Shown here piece after piece: positions 32,717 to 41,926 of a DNA stretch of 64,000 nt (position 1 is the first letter of the stretch; each line of letters starts with the position of its first letter). The notes under the pieces are model-generated. The model had not been told where the DNA came from and did not search any database. It worked only from the letters and a program-made list of their open reading frames with translations. Made by a program: the position numbers and the translations under genes. Origin of the DNA: Alphaproteobacteria bacterium. Its GTDB lineage: Bacteria; Pseudomonadota; Alphaproteobacteria; Rhizobiales; GCA-2746425. Location: the NCBI GenBank assembly GCA_024743215.1, contig JANSWZ010000002.1, positions 1-64,000 of the forward strand. Direction: 5' to 3'.

Positions 32717-34018
32717 TCAATAAAGAATGGATGGCAACCAAAGCGTCAGCTGAGGAAGCAGGAATAGCATCAGTATGAGCGTCAGCGGCGCAATCAGAAA
32801 AGGGACAATGCCCCGGTAGAGGGTGGCAATATTCGTCCCGGGTATCTGCGCCTGAATGATAAACAGATTCATGCCAACGGGCGGTGTTATCAGGCCCAGT
32901 TCAACAACAACCACGACCAGAACGCCAAACCAGATCGGATCATAGCCGTACCCAATTATGATTGGCAGGAACACAGGCACCGTGATCAGCATCATGCCGA
33001 TCCCCTCCAGAAAACAGCCCATCACAATGTAAAGCAGGATAATGATGGAGACCACTGCGAAGGGGCCCAGTCCAAATTCCTGGGCCGAGGACAACAGCAA
33101 TTCCGGCAGTCTTGTCTGCACGACAAAGTTTGCAAAGATGGTTGCGCCGATCACAATAAGAAAGAGGACGCAGGACGTAATGACCGATGCGCGCACGGCT
33201 TCCGTCAATCGGATCATGGTCAGATTGCCTGTGGCAAAGCCCAGCACAATTGCGCCGAATGCGCCGACTGCCGCAGCCTCGTTGGGGCTGAATACTCCCA
33301 GATAGATACCGCCAATTGTTGCGCTGAAGAGAATGATAAACTGCCATGGCTCACTCAGCGCCTTCAGACGCTCCACCAAACTGGCCGATGCGTCCAAAGG
33401 GGCCTTTTCCGGAGACCTGGCCGCAATGATCATGGCAATGGCCGAGTACAGGACCAGCAAGACCAATCCGGGGATGAGCGATGCTGCGAATAATTTAGGT
33501 ACGGAGACTTCCGCAATCGATCCGTAGATAACGAGGATTATTGAGGGCGGAATGAGAATTCCCAGTGTGCCGCCTGTTGCCACAGAAGAGGCTGCAAAGC
33601 CTTCTTCATAGCCTGCACGGCGCATCTCCGGCATTGCGATACGGGTCATCGTAGCGGCAGTCGCAATAGACGAGCCGCAAATGGCACCAAAAGCACCAGA
33701 AGCCCCGATGGTGGCAACAGAAAGCCCGCCACGCATACCTGAAAGGACAATGCGTGCAGCTTTGAACAGATCGGCTGACAATCTTGATTTTGAGGCTATT
33801 TCACCCATCAGAATGAAAAGCGGTATGACCGACAGACCATATCCTGACGCAATGTCGAAGGCGTTGGTGCCGGTTACCAGTTTTGCCACGCTCACATTGG
33901 ACAAAAGCGCATTGCCAATAATACCGCATAGAGCCAAAGCCAGCCAGACAGGCTGGCGCAACAGTAACAGGCTGAATAGCACAGCAATGGACAGCAGACC
34001 CATGATTGGCATGCTCAT
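32717..34018 (-). CDS. dctM: TRAP transporter large permease (DctM type)
   Basis: A 433-residue membrane protein with about twelve hydrophobic segments and the DctM signatures GASGAFGAICGSSIATAATMTRI and GILIPPSIILVIYGSIAEVSVPKLFAA. It forms the sodium-driven channel of a tripartite transporter with the DctQ-like and DctP-like proteins of the same operon. The ATG overlaps the dctQ stop (ATGA). Normal length. Confidence 0.94.
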   Translation of the reverse strand: MSMPIMGLLSIAVLFSLLLLRQPVWLALALCGIIGNALLSNVSVAKLVTGTNAFDIASGYGLSVIPLFILMGEIASKSRLSADLFKAARIVLSGMRGGLSVATIGASGAFGAICGSSIATAATMTRIAMPEMRRAGYEEGFAASSVATGGTLGILIPPSIILVIYGSIAEVSVPKLFAASLIPGLVLLVLYSAIAMIIAARSPEKAPLDASASLVERLKALSEPWQFIILFSATIGGIYLGVFSPNEAAAVGAFGAIVLGFATGNLTMIRLTEAVRASVITSCVLFLIVIGATIFANFVVQTRLPELLLSSAQEFGLGPFAVVSIIILLYIVMGCFLEGIGMMLITVPVFLPIIIGYGYDPIWFGVLVVVVVELGLITPPVGMNLFIIQAQIPGTNIATLYRGIVPFLIAPLTLILMLFLLPQLTLWLPSILY

Positions 34019-34530
34019 ATGTCCGTGCCCCGCTCGTCAGAAACGTCTGATTTTCCTGACGAAAATACAGTCATGACAGCAGCCAGAATCGCCCCTGCCA
34101 AACCTACCAGAGACAAGGCCCAGGTCAGCCAGACCGGCAGGTTGAGTTCCAGCGAACGGTCCCCATAACGTTGGGCGCTGATCATCGGGCCAATCATTGA
34201 CCAGAAAATGAAAAGGAGAACGCCCAATGCAATGAGACTTGCAATTACCATCAGCAGACGCACGAGCACTGGCGGCACGACATTGTCCACAATGTCGATG
34301 GTGATTTCCGCACGCTCGGAAATTACCTTTGCCAGACCGAAAAAGACCATAATGGCAAGCAATATGCCAACAAGATCATACGTACCGGGGATCGGCGCGT
34401 TAAATGTGTATCTCATGAAAACATCTGCGACGATGATGATCATCATCGCGACTAACGCAAGCATTGACAGCTTCAACTGCAGTTCGAAAATGGAATGTAA
34501 AACTCGTCGAACTTGGCCGTTATGCGGCAT
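34015..34530 (-). CDS. dctQ: TRAP transporter small permease (DctQ type)
   Basis: A 171-residue four-helix membrane protein (hydrophobic segments near residues 17-37, 50-70, 90-115 and 138-160). The VADVFMRYTFNAPIPGTYDLVGILLAIMVFFGLAKVISERAEITIDIV stretch is a typical DctQ signature. It tethers the large permease. The ATG at 34530 is chosen because AGGGA lies upstream; a longer frame extends to 34581 without support. Overlaps dctM by four bases. Confidence 0.88.
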   Translation of the reverse strand: MPHNGQVRRVLHSIFELQLKLSMLALVAMMIIIVADVFMRYTFNAPIPGTYDLVGILLAIMVFFGLAKVISERAEITIDIVDNVVPPVLVRLLMVIASLIALGVLLFIFWSMIGPMISAQRYGDRSLELNLPVWLTWALSLVGLAGAILAAVMTVFSSGKSDVSDERGTDI

Positions 34531-34629
34531 ATGGCTATCCCTGCTTGCAGCCAGGGCGTGAACGCCGATGGCAAGGGTCAAGGCAAAAGCCGAACATCCA
34601 GTTCATGAATGCCCGGCCTTGCTTCATTT

Positions 34630-35631
34630 CTATTTCGTGTAAGCTGCTACAAAGTCACTGCCGGGTTTTCCGGACTCATTCACAGCACCAATGAAGCTGT
34701 CGCTGATTGGCGCAACAACGCTTTCCAGAGTGGCCCGTTCAGCGTCCGACAATTGAACGATGCTCACGCCGCCATCTGCCATGTATTGACGGGCTTCGGC
34801 TTCACCATCATCCCACATTTTGCCAAATGCTTCGCCCCGGTCAGGACCGGTGGTGTCGTCAATGATTTTTTTCATTTCCGGGCTGAGGCTGTTGTAGGTG
34901 TTTTCGTTCATCACCACTGCAAAGGTTGCCGAGGCGATGCCTGGCTCCAGAGAGTATTTGATGAGGGGCGCCATATCGAACGCCTTTGTTGCTTCAAATG
35001 GGAATGAAGCTGCATCAGCAACGCCCTTTGAAATGCTGTCCGCAGACTGTGCTGGCGGAATTCTCAATGGAACGGCCTCAAGTTTCTCGACAACCTGCTG
35101 CCAGATGGCACCGGCATACCGAATACGTTGGCCCTTGATGTTTTCCAGTTTGCTCAGATCGGCTTTGGCCGAGTGGATTTTCAAAGGTGGCGTGACGGCC
35201 ATCCACATAATCTTGGTTCCAGCGTGTTCCTCCGCCAGATATTCTGGCGCAAGCTCGGTCAGGCGCCGTGATGTGATGGCGCTCAAATCACCAGCAGAGG
35301 GATAGCTGAGCGGCAACCCGGCCAGTTCTGTCATTGGGAAGCGACCAGGCGTTGCGCCGTGCAGGATGATCGACAGATCAGCAGCACCCGCGGCAACCAG
35401 TTCAAACTGGCGTGGAGGTGGGCCAAGCTGGCCAGACGTAAAGACTTCCAAAGACATTTCGCCATTGGATTTTTCGCTCATTTCATCTGACCACAATTTT
35501 AGCATTTTGTGGAATGTGTGGTTGGGCGGCAGAAAGCTGGACACTTTTAGTTTCTGCGCCGAAACAGCAGAAATGGATGCGGCGCTGATGGCCACAGCCA
35601 AAGCAATTTTCACGACCGGATTTTGCAACAT
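34630..35631 (-). CDS. dctP: TRAP transporter periplasmic solute receptor (DctP type)
   Basis: A 333-residue secreted receptor. The signal peptide covers about residues 1-25 (ending ISAVSAQ). The mature part opens with LKVSSFLPPNHTFHKMLKLWSDEM and has the DctP-type RYAGAIWQQVVEKL segment with an Arg likely to hold a carboxylate. GGAGGA-type site (GAGGAGAAAC) sits before the ATG at 35631. It is the first gene of the operon. The ligand is probably an organic acid; the neighbouring decarboxylase-like gene suggests an aromatic one. Confidence 0.9.
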   Translation of the reverse strand: MLQNPVVKIALAVAISAASISAVSAQKLKVSSFLPPNHTFHKMLKLWSDEMSEKSNGEMSLEVFTSGQLGPPPRQFELVAAGAADLSIILHGATPGRFPMTELAGLPLSYPSAGDLSAITSRRLTELAPEYLAEEHAGTKIMWMAVTPPLKIHSAKADLSKLENIKGQRIRYAGAIWQQVVEKLEAVPLRIPPAQSADSISKGVADAASFPFEATKAFDMAPLIKYSLEPGIASATFAVVMNENTYNSLSPEMKKIIDDTTGPDRGEAFGKMWDDGEAEARQYMADGGVSIVQLSDAERATLESVVAPISDSFIGAVNESGKPGSDFVAAYTK

Positions 35632-35785
35632 GTTTCTCCTCCATTGTGCCGCAGCATCGGTTTCCTCCCCATGTTCCCCTGACCATGAGTGACCTGCTTG
35701 GCGGTACACTTGTATCGTATCGTGGCTTTTCCCCAAATGTCAATTGTGCTAGGCACGGCACAGATTGCAAATGGAGGACCGAGCA

Positions 35786-36577
35786 ATGAAACTTTATCAC
35801 AATAATAATAGTGTCTGTTCGCAAAAGGTGCGCGTTACGCTGGCAGAAAAAGAATTGGCGTGGGAAAGCGTACATCTCGACCTTGCCAAAGGTGAGCAAT
35901 CCAATGCCGAATACATGAAGCTAAACCCGGAAGGTGTCGTGCCGACATTGGTTGATGGCGATATCGTTTTACGAGAATCCAGTGTGATTGCCGAATATCT
36001 GGATCAACTGTCCGATTACAATCCATTGGCCCCAACAGCACCCAAAGATCAGGCGGCCATGCATCTGTGGCTGACACGTGCGATTGATATTCATGCCGCT
36101 ATCAACTCCGTAACATTTGCAACATTGATGCGCCAAAACCAATTGCGTGACAGCACGCCTGAACAGGTAAAAGCGCGCATTGCGAAATTCCCGAACCCGC
36201 AAATCCGGTCAAAGCGCATTGACCTGTATACCAATGGCGTGAACTCACCTTACGTTGCAGGTGCCCTTTTCACGCTCAAGCGTATGTTCGATGATATGTC
36301 CGCTATTCTGGAAAGCGCAGACTGGTTGACCGCCGGTCAATATGGCCTGTCAGATATCGCGGTTATCGCTTATGTGGACCGTCTGGATCGGCTTAGCCTG
36401 TCCGGCTTGTGGACCGAGCGCTACCCTGCGATTGATCCATGGCTGCGTGCCAATCAGGCACGGCCAAGCTACAAGACGGCAATTGGTGATCTCATTCCAT
36501 CCGCAGCGGCGGAACGATCCCTCCAGGTGGGCAGCGAAGCCTGGCCAGAAATCAAGACAATCTGGGCGGGAATTTAG
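35786..36577 (+). CDS. Glutathione S-transferase family protein
   Basis: A 263-residue GST. The thioredoxin-like N-domain opens KLYHNNNSVCSQKVRVTLAE, with a SxC motif at the usual catalytic position, and has LNPEGVVPTLVDGD with the cis-Pro and ESSVIAEYLD glutathione-binding segment. The C-domain is helical, with ADIAVIAYVDRL-like LSDIAVIAYVDRL. It is similar along its length to the GST at 44891. GGAGGACC precedes the ATG at 35786. Its TAG stop is formed by the TA dinucleotide that flanks a MITE-like element, so the original C-terminus may have been different. Confidence 0.85.
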   Translation: MKLYHNNNSVCSQKVRVTLAEKELAWESVHLDLAKGEQSNAEYMKLNPEGVVPTLVDGDIVLRESSVIAEYLDQLSDYNPLAPTAPKDQAAMHLWLTRAIDIHAAINSVTFATLMRQNQLRDSTPEQVKARIAKFPNPQIRSKRIDLYTNGVNSPYVAGALFTLKRMFDDMSAILESADWLTAGQYGLSDIAVIAYVDRLDRLSLSGLWTERYPAIDPWLRANQARPSYKTAIGDLIPSAAAERSLQVGSEAWPEIKTIWAGI

Positions 36578-36840
36578 GGTGCGGACCCTTTATGGGTGGT
36601 AAAATAGTCGGGATCGGTTTGTTTGCAGACTAGGAGCAAAGAAGCAGGAAGTCTGAAGACTTTCAAGTCTTTGCGACGCAGGCTGCGGGCAAACAGGCCC
36701 GATCCCTGATGGACAGAAAAATGGCTGCGACCTGCCGCGTCAAAGCGCTTGATCGGGCAGAAAGCCCGCCCTGCGCGCATTTCCTTGCATATCTTTGCCA
36801 TTTGTTCTGCTATTTCATCACCCATAAAGGGTCCGCACCC
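36577..36840. mobile_element. MITE-like element with 22-base terminal inverted repeats
   Basis: A 264-base element bounded by perfect 22-base inverted repeats: left GGGTGCGGACCC... at 36577-36598, right at 36819-36840, extended to about 31 bases with two mismatches. Both ends are flanked by TA (36575-36576 and 36841-36842), the target duplication typical of IS630/Tc1-mariner. The interior has no transposase gene. It is a non-autonomous miniature element, mobilised presumably by a transposase elsewhere in the genome. It abuts the GST stop codon. Confidence 0.85.
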
Positions 36841-37043
36841 TAAGCAAAAGCTGGCGCGGCGATGGCAGAACAATCCTCGCCCGCCGCTTCAATCTGCTTT
36901 ACCAATTCGCAATAGCGAGCTGTTAAACACAGAATTGCCGGATTTTGGCCCTCTTTTGCCCGAAAGCGACGCGGCGCATCTATGTTGCCGATGCTTTCAT
37001 GTGTGAAACCCGGTAATCGGATCAATGTTTTAACGAGGCTTGT

Positions 37044-37856
37044 ATGCGCAGAAAAATTGGAATTATTGTTGGCGCAGTTACATTTGCGCTTGTCTCCGGC
37101 TCCGCCATGGCAGCTAAATGCAGCAATAACGGATCAGGATTTGACGCTTTCAAACGTGATTTCGCCAAGGAAGCAAAAGCTGCTGGTATCGGGCGGCGCG
37201 GTCTGGCAGCTCTGGCTGCAACTCAGTATTCGCCCGGAGTTATCAAGTATGATCGCAGCGTCAACCGAAGCTTCAAGCGTGCGAAAACCAATTTTCCAAG
37301 CTTCTATGCCAAGAAGACCAAAGGCCTGCTGAGCCCAACACGCAAACGGTTGAAAAGCTATGCAAGGCTGTTGAACCAGGTTGAAAAAAAATACGGCGTG
37401 CAAAAAGAAGTACTTGTCACCATCTGGGGCATGGAAACAGGCTTTGGCGGCTTTACCGGAAAGCATGACATTGTCACATCACTGGCCTCGCTCACCCATG
37501 ACTGCCGAAGGTCCGGCTTTTTCAAGCCCAATCTGATGGCTGCACTGGTGATTATCGACAAGGGTTGGATTGACAAAAAGCAGATGCGCGGCGCGCGTCA
37601 TGGCGAGATTGGTCAAACCCAGTTCATGGCCAAGAACTACATAAAATTTGGCGTGGATTTTGATCGCGATGGGCGGCGGGATCTCATCCGTTCGGTTCCA
37701 GATGTGATGGCGTCAACAGCGAACTACCTGCGTGCGCATGGATGGCGTGCTGGCCAGCCATTTGGCAAGGGAACACATAATTTCAGAGTGCTGAAAGAAT
37801 GGAATGCATCCTCGGCCTACCAGCAGGCGATTGCCAAATTTGCAGCGACTCTTTGA
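37044..37856 (+). CDS. Lytic murein transglycosylase (MltB-like)
   Basis: A 270-residue periplasmic muramidase of the SLT_2/MltB group. A signal peptide covers about residues 1-23 (cleavage after AMA). The catalytic Glu is in WGMETGFGGFTG (near residue 135), followed by RHGEIGQTQFMAKNYIKFGVDFDRDGRRDLIRS and the MASTANYLRAHGW segment. It cleaves peptidoglycan with 1,6-anhydro bond formation. No peptidoglycan-binding domain is attached, as in short alphaproteobacterial members. A terminator follows. Confidence 0.92.
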   Translation: MRRKIGIIVGAVTFALVSGSAMAAKCSNNGSGFDAFKRDFAKEAKAAGIGRRGLAALAATQYSPGVIKYDRSVNRSFKRAKTNFPSFYAKKTKGLLSPTRKRLKSYARLLNQVEKKYGVQKEVLVTIWGMETGFGGFTGKHDIVTSLASLTHDCRRSGFFKPNLMAALVIIDKGWIDKKQMRGARHGEIGQTQFMAKNYIKFGVDFDRDGRRDLIRSVPDVMASTANYLRAHGWRAGQPFGKGTHNFRVLKEWNASSAYQQAIAKFAATL

Positions 37857-37924
37857 TGCGCCACCAGACTGGGAAGTCAGTCCGGCACGCGCCGACATAA
37901 GGTGCATTAGCAAAAGAAAACCAT

Positions 37925-37958
37925 AAGAACTTAGACATTTTTCGGGCTAAGTTCTTTT
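37925..37958 (+). terminator. Intrinsic terminator between convergent genes
   Basis: AAGAACTTAG (37925-37934) and CTAAGTTCTT (37947-37956) pair perfectly around a 12-base loop and are followed by TT (TTCTTTTC overall). It lies between the lytic transglycosylase and the convergent aglK-like gene and may serve both. Confidence 0.75.
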
Positions 37959-37980
37959 CACTGGCGGCAAAGCCTCAAAA

Positions 37981-39078
37981 TCACCGATACAGCAATGATT
38001 TGCCATTGCTGAATATGTGCAGCTTTGATGGGTCGGCGGTCATACGCAGCAGGTTGCCACGCACATTGCGGTGAATGCCAGGGAGTTTTGCTATAACTGG
38101 ATCATGCGAGGGATTGGTTTTTGCAAAATAGACCTGAGTTACTTCGCCAAGCGCTTCGCTGATTTCCACCTTGGCTTCAAAGGCATAATTCTCGCCATCG
38201 GTGAGCGCCATGTCTTCCGGCCTGATACCAACATTGACTTTCAGTCCTATATCGGTGGCCTGGGTCGGAATATCGGCCATGATGGTGCCTTTGCCTTCCG
38301 ACAATTTGACACCGGTCTTTTCGCCGGTGGAAACAACTTCGCCAGCAAACAGATTCATCGCCGGAGACCCGATAAACTGGGCCACGAATTCATTTTCGGG
38401 GCGCTCATAAAGATCAAGAGGGCTGCCCACTTGTGCAATGCCCTTATTGGCCAGAACCACGATGCGAGTTGCAAGAGTCATCGCCTCCACCTGATCATGG
38501 GTCACGTAGACCATAGTGGAATTGGGCATGGACTCCTTCAACTGGGCAATCTCAATGCGTGTAGCTACCCTCAGCGCCGCATCCAGATTGGAGAGCGGTT
38601 CATCGAACAAATAGACCTTTGGATCGCGGACGATTGAACGGCCAATGGCAACACGTTGGCGCTGACCGCCGGACAGGGCTTTGGGCAGCCGGTCCAGATA
38701 TTCTGTCAATTGCAGCGTATCAGCAGCCTTTTCCACCGCAGCCTTGATTTCTTCGGGAGATTTCTTGGCCAGTTTCAGGGCGAAGGACATGTTGTCGCGA
38801 ACTGTCATATGCGGATACAGTGCATAAGACTGGAACACCATGGCAATGCCGCGCTGGGCGGGCGGCACGTCATTCATCAACTCACCGTCGATGTAGAATT
38901 CGCCACCACTGATTTTCTCCAGCCCGGCGATCATCCGCAGCAGGGTGGACTTGCCGCAACCCGATGGGCCGACAAAAACAATCAATTCACCAGTTTTGAT
39001 ATCAAGATCGATGTGTTTCAGGACTTCCACAGTCCCACCATATGTCTTTGCGACGTCTATAAGTTTCAGGTCGGCCAT
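37981..39078 (-). CDS. aglK: Alpha-glucoside ABC transporter ATP-binding protein
   Basis: A 365-residue MalK/UgpC-type ATPase. Walker A is GPSGCGKST (residues 37-45), the signature LSGGQRQRVAIGRS (about 134), Walker B VYLFDEPLSNLD, then the switch His in VTHDQVEAM. The C-terminal 120 residues are the regulatory OB/TOBE region. It energises the AglFG permease. It is the last gene of an operon in the order aglE-F-G-A-K, known from Sinorhizobium meliloti. Confidence 0.92.
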   Translation of the reverse strand: MADLKLIDVAKTYGGTVEVLKHIDLDIKTGELIVFVGPSGCGKSTLLRMIAGLEKISGGEFYIDGELMNDVPPAQRGIAMVFQSYALYPHMTVRDNMSFALKLAKKSPEEIKAAVEKAADTLQLTEYLDRLPKALSGGQRQRVAIGRSIVRDPKVYLFDEPLSNLDAALRVATRIEIAQLKESMPNSTMVYVTHDQVEAMTLATRIVVLANKGIAQVGSPLDLYERPENEFVAQFIGSPAMNLFAGEVVSTGEKTGVKLSEGKGTIMADIPTQATDIGLKVNVGIRPEDMALTDGENYAFEAKVEISEALGEVTQVYFAKTNPSHDPVIAKLPGIHRNVRGNLLRMTADPSKLHIFSNGKSLLYR

Positions 39079-39093
39079 ATGTTCTCTCCCCGT

Positions 39094-40755
39094 TTATGCT
39101 TTTGTCTTGAGTGCCAGACATGGTTGCCACGGCCCCAAATGTAATTTCCCATCTACCGAAACATTGGCACTGCCGAGCTCAGCGCCGGTCTGAAGCCATG
39201 TGCCCGATGGCATATCCAGCGCTGATGGCGAGTCACTCAGGTTGAATGCACAGAACATATGCTCGCCGCCAAAACTGCGAATGAAATAGACAATGTCGCC
39301 TTCGCAATGGACGCCATTATCGGCTCCCTTGGTCAGAGAAAGATGCGCTTGACGAAAGGCAATGGCCTTGCGGTAGTGATGCAGCAATGATGTTGGATCT
39401 TCTTCTTGTCGCTCCACGCAAAGAGCCAGATGTGCAGAGGCAACAGGCAGCCAGGTTTTGCCGTCTGACGCGCCTGCATTCAAATTGGATTTGTCCCAGG
39501 TCATCGGTGTCCTGCAACCGTCCCGCCCCTTGTATTCAGGCCAGAACTCAATGCCATACGGATCCTGCAAATCTTCAAAGGCGACATCAGCTTCCGGAAA
39601 GCCCAATTCTTCTCCCTGATAAAGACAGACAGATCCGCGCAGACACATCATCATGGTGGCGTAAAGGCGCAGTGCTGCCGGTGGCAAGTCCCAGCGTGAG
39701 CTGTGACGCTTCACGTCGTGATTGGAAAACGCCCAACAGGCCCAGCCGTCTTTTGCCACGTCGTCGAGCTTGGCGAACACTTCGGCTATGCGCGCAGCCG
39801 TCAGCCTCTCCTGAGCCAGAAATTCAAAGGCGTAGCACATGTGAACATGATCATCGCCGCTGGTATACTGGCCCAATATATCGAGACCCAATTGCGCATC
39901 CCCCACTTCCCCCAGCGATGTGGTGGATGGGTATTCATCCAGTACCGAGCGGAAGCGTTCCAGAAACGCCAAATTTTCCGACTGGTTCTTGGAATAGATA
40001 TGTTCCTGGTGATTATAGGGATTTACAGATGGTGCAATGTTGGAATTACGTTGTTCCGGCGGCAAAGGCGGGTTCGAGCGCAGTTCCTTGTCAGCAAAGT
40101 AGAAATTGATGGTGTCCAGACGAAATCCGTCCACCTTACGCTCCAGCCAGAAGCGGGTCACATCCAGAAGTGCGTCCTGAACATCGGCATTGTGGAAGTT
40201 CAAATCCGGCTGAGACATCAAAAAATTGTGCAGATAATATTGCTCGCGGCGCGCATCCCAATGCCAGGCTGACCCGCCAAAAATCGACAACCAATTGTTT
40301 GGCGGCGTTCCATCCGGCTGTGGGTCAGCCCACACAAACCAATCAGCTTTGGGGTTGGTGCGATCAGCACGGCTTTCCACGAACCATGGATGCTGATCTG
40401 ACGCATGGCTGAGGACCAGGTCGATCATGACCCGAACGCCCAGCCTGTGCGCTTCATCAACAACAGCATCAAAATCAGCCAGTGATCCGAACAAAGGATC
40501 AACATCGCAGTAGTCACTGACGTCGTAGCCAAAATCCTTCATGGGCGAGGTGAAGAATGGCGATATCCAGATGGCGTCAACACCCAGCGAGGCGATGTAG
40601 GGCAGACGCTGCAGAATGCCCAGCAAGTCGCCTATGCCATCGCCATTACTGTCCTGGAAGCTGCGCGGATAGATCTGATAGACCACCGCGCCGCGCCACC
40701 AGTCCTTGTCAACAGCCGGAAGCTGATTGGGCACCAAATTGACCAATGCGTTCAT
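39094..40755 (-). CDS. aglA: Alpha-glucosidase, GH13 (AglA)
   Basis: A 553-residue cytoplasmic glycosidase. It opens WWRGAVVYQIYPRSFQDSNGDGIGDL. The (beta/alpha)8 conserved regions are MIDLVLSHASDQHPWF (region I), DGFRLDTINFYF with the nucleophile Asp (region II), TSLGEVGD with the acid Glu (region III) and FSNHDVKRH (region IV). It hydrolyses imported alpha-glucosides such as sucrose, maltose or trehalose. No signal peptide is present at the chosen ATG (40755). It begins 11 bases after the aglG stop. Confidence 0.93.
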   Translation of the reverse strand: MNALVNLVPNQLPAVDKDWWRGAVVYQIYPRSFQDSNGDGIGDLLGILQRLPYIASLGVDAIWISPFFTSPMKDFGYDVSDYCDVDPLFGSLADFDAVVDEAHRLGVRVMIDLVLSHASDQHPWFVESRADRTNPKADWFVWADPQPDGTPPNNWLSIFGGSAWHWDARREQYYLHNFLMSQPDLNFHNADVQDALLDVTRFWLERKVDGFRLDTINFYFADKELRSNPPLPPEQRNSNIAPSVNPYNHQEHIYSKNQSENLAFLERFRSVLDEYPSTTSLGEVGDAQLGLDILGQYTSGDDHVHMCYAFEFLAQERLTAARIAEVFAKLDDVAKDGWACWAFSNHDVKRHSSRWDLPPAALRLYATMMMCLRGSVCLYQGEELGFPEADVAFEDLQDPYGIEFWPEYKGRDGCRTPMTWDKSNLNAGASDGKTWLPVASAHLALCVERQEEDPTSLLHHYRKAIAFRQAHLSLTKGADNGVHCEGDIVYFIRSFGGEHMFCAFNLSDSPSALDMPSGTWLQTGAELGSANVSVDGKLHLGPWQPCLALKTKA

Positions 40756-40766
40756 GATTATAAGCC

Positions 40767-41915
40767 CTACTTTACCGACCCGGCCAACAGGCCGCGAACG
40801 AGATATTTCTGCATGGCAAAGAACACCAACAAAGGCACCGCAATTGAAACGAAGGCGGATGTCGCCAGAATTTCCCAATTGCCGCCACGTGTGCCAAGCA
40901 ATTCAACAATCTGCTTGGTCATCACGGTCGTTTCGCCGGTTGAGTCGATCAGGAATACCAGAGCCACCAACAAATCATTCCATGTCCACAGGAACTGAAA
41001 AATGGCAAAGGAAGCCAAGGCCGGGAAGCTGAGCGGCAAGATGATTTTTACAAAAATCTGGAAATCCGTCGCACCGTCAACCTTGGCATTTTCGATGATA
41101 TCCCGAGGCAGCCCCACCATGTAGTTTCGTAATAGATAAATCGCCAATGGGAGGCCGAAGCCGGTATGGGCCATCCAGGCACCCAGATACCCCTTTCCAA
41201 TACCAATCTCATTGTGAAATTTCAAAAGTGGTATCAGCGCCAATTGCAAGGGTACGACCAGCAAGCCAACCACGACGGCAATGAGCAGAGCGCGACCTGG
41301 AAAATCCATCCATGCCAAGGCATAGGCCGCAAAGGCGGCAACCAGGATGGGTATAATGGTGGCCGGAATTGTCACCGTCAGCGTGTTGAAGAACGCCTTT
41401 GCCATACCCTCCCTGTTTGACGGATCAAACAGGACGTTCTGATAGTTTCTCAAGGTGAATTCAGGCGGTGTTGTCGCCGTCACGAAGATTCGGCTTCCAC
41501 GGCTGCCCGTCAGCTCTTCTGCGCTTTCCTGACGATAGTCGCCATTGCTCTGAACGGTTACTGTTGAACCGTTTCTCAGCTCCGCTGTATCCCCAGCATT
41601 GTAAGTGCCGATTTCGCGGGACGAGATGCCAAAAACCGAAATTTCGGCGGCACCTACTTCACCAAACAGGTTGCCTTCGATGACAAAGACATCTCCATCC
41701 TGCACCTGCGTATCAGGATCTCCTGTTCTCAGTGTCAGGTTCTGTTCAGAAGGAAAGCCTGCTTTCCACCAGCCGCTTGTGGCAATCTGGTCGGACGTTC
41801 TGAAAGACGAGACCAATAGCCCAAGTGTGGGAAAGAGCCACAAAGCAACCAGCAAAGCCACCGAGATGTGTACAGCCCAGGTGAGACTGGATTTTGTTCC
41901 TGCAATATTATCCAT
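40767..41915 (-). CDS. aglG: Alpha-glucoside ABC transporter permease AglG
   Basis: A 382-residue inner-membrane permease. The first helix (about 12-35) is followed by an unusual 120-residue periplasmic insertion typical of AglG (SEQNLTLRTGDPDTQVQDGD). Five further helices follow. The EAA loop is ENAKVDGATDFQIFVKIILPLSFPALASFAIF. The ATG at 41915 has GAGGGAGAC upstream. It pairs with AglF and the AglK ATPase. Confidence 0.9.
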   Translation of the reverse strand: MDNIAGTKSSLTWAVHISVALLVALWLFPTLGLLVSSFRTSDQIATSGWWKAGFPSEQNLTLRTGDPDTQVQDGDVFVIEGNLFGEVGAAEISVFGISSREIGTYNAGDTAELRNGSTVTVQSNGDYRQESAEELTGSRGSRIFVTATTPPEFTLRNYQNVLFDPSNREGMAKAFFNTLTVTIPATIIPILVAAFAAYALAWMDFPGRALLIAVVVGLLVVPLQLALIPLLKFHNEIGIGKGYLGAWMAHTGFGLPLAIYLLRNYMVGLPRDIIENAKVDGATDFQIFVKIILPLSFPALASFAIFQFLWTWNDLLVALVFLIDSTGETTVMTKQIVELLGTRGGNWEILATSAFVSIAVPLLVFFAMQKYLVRGLLAGSVK

Positions 41916-41926
41916 TGTCGTCTCCC

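Noticed and set aside
36574-36873. 99-codon minus-strand frame inside the MITE-like element as a transposase
   Set aside because: No DDE or other transposase motif; the frame runs past both inverted repeats.
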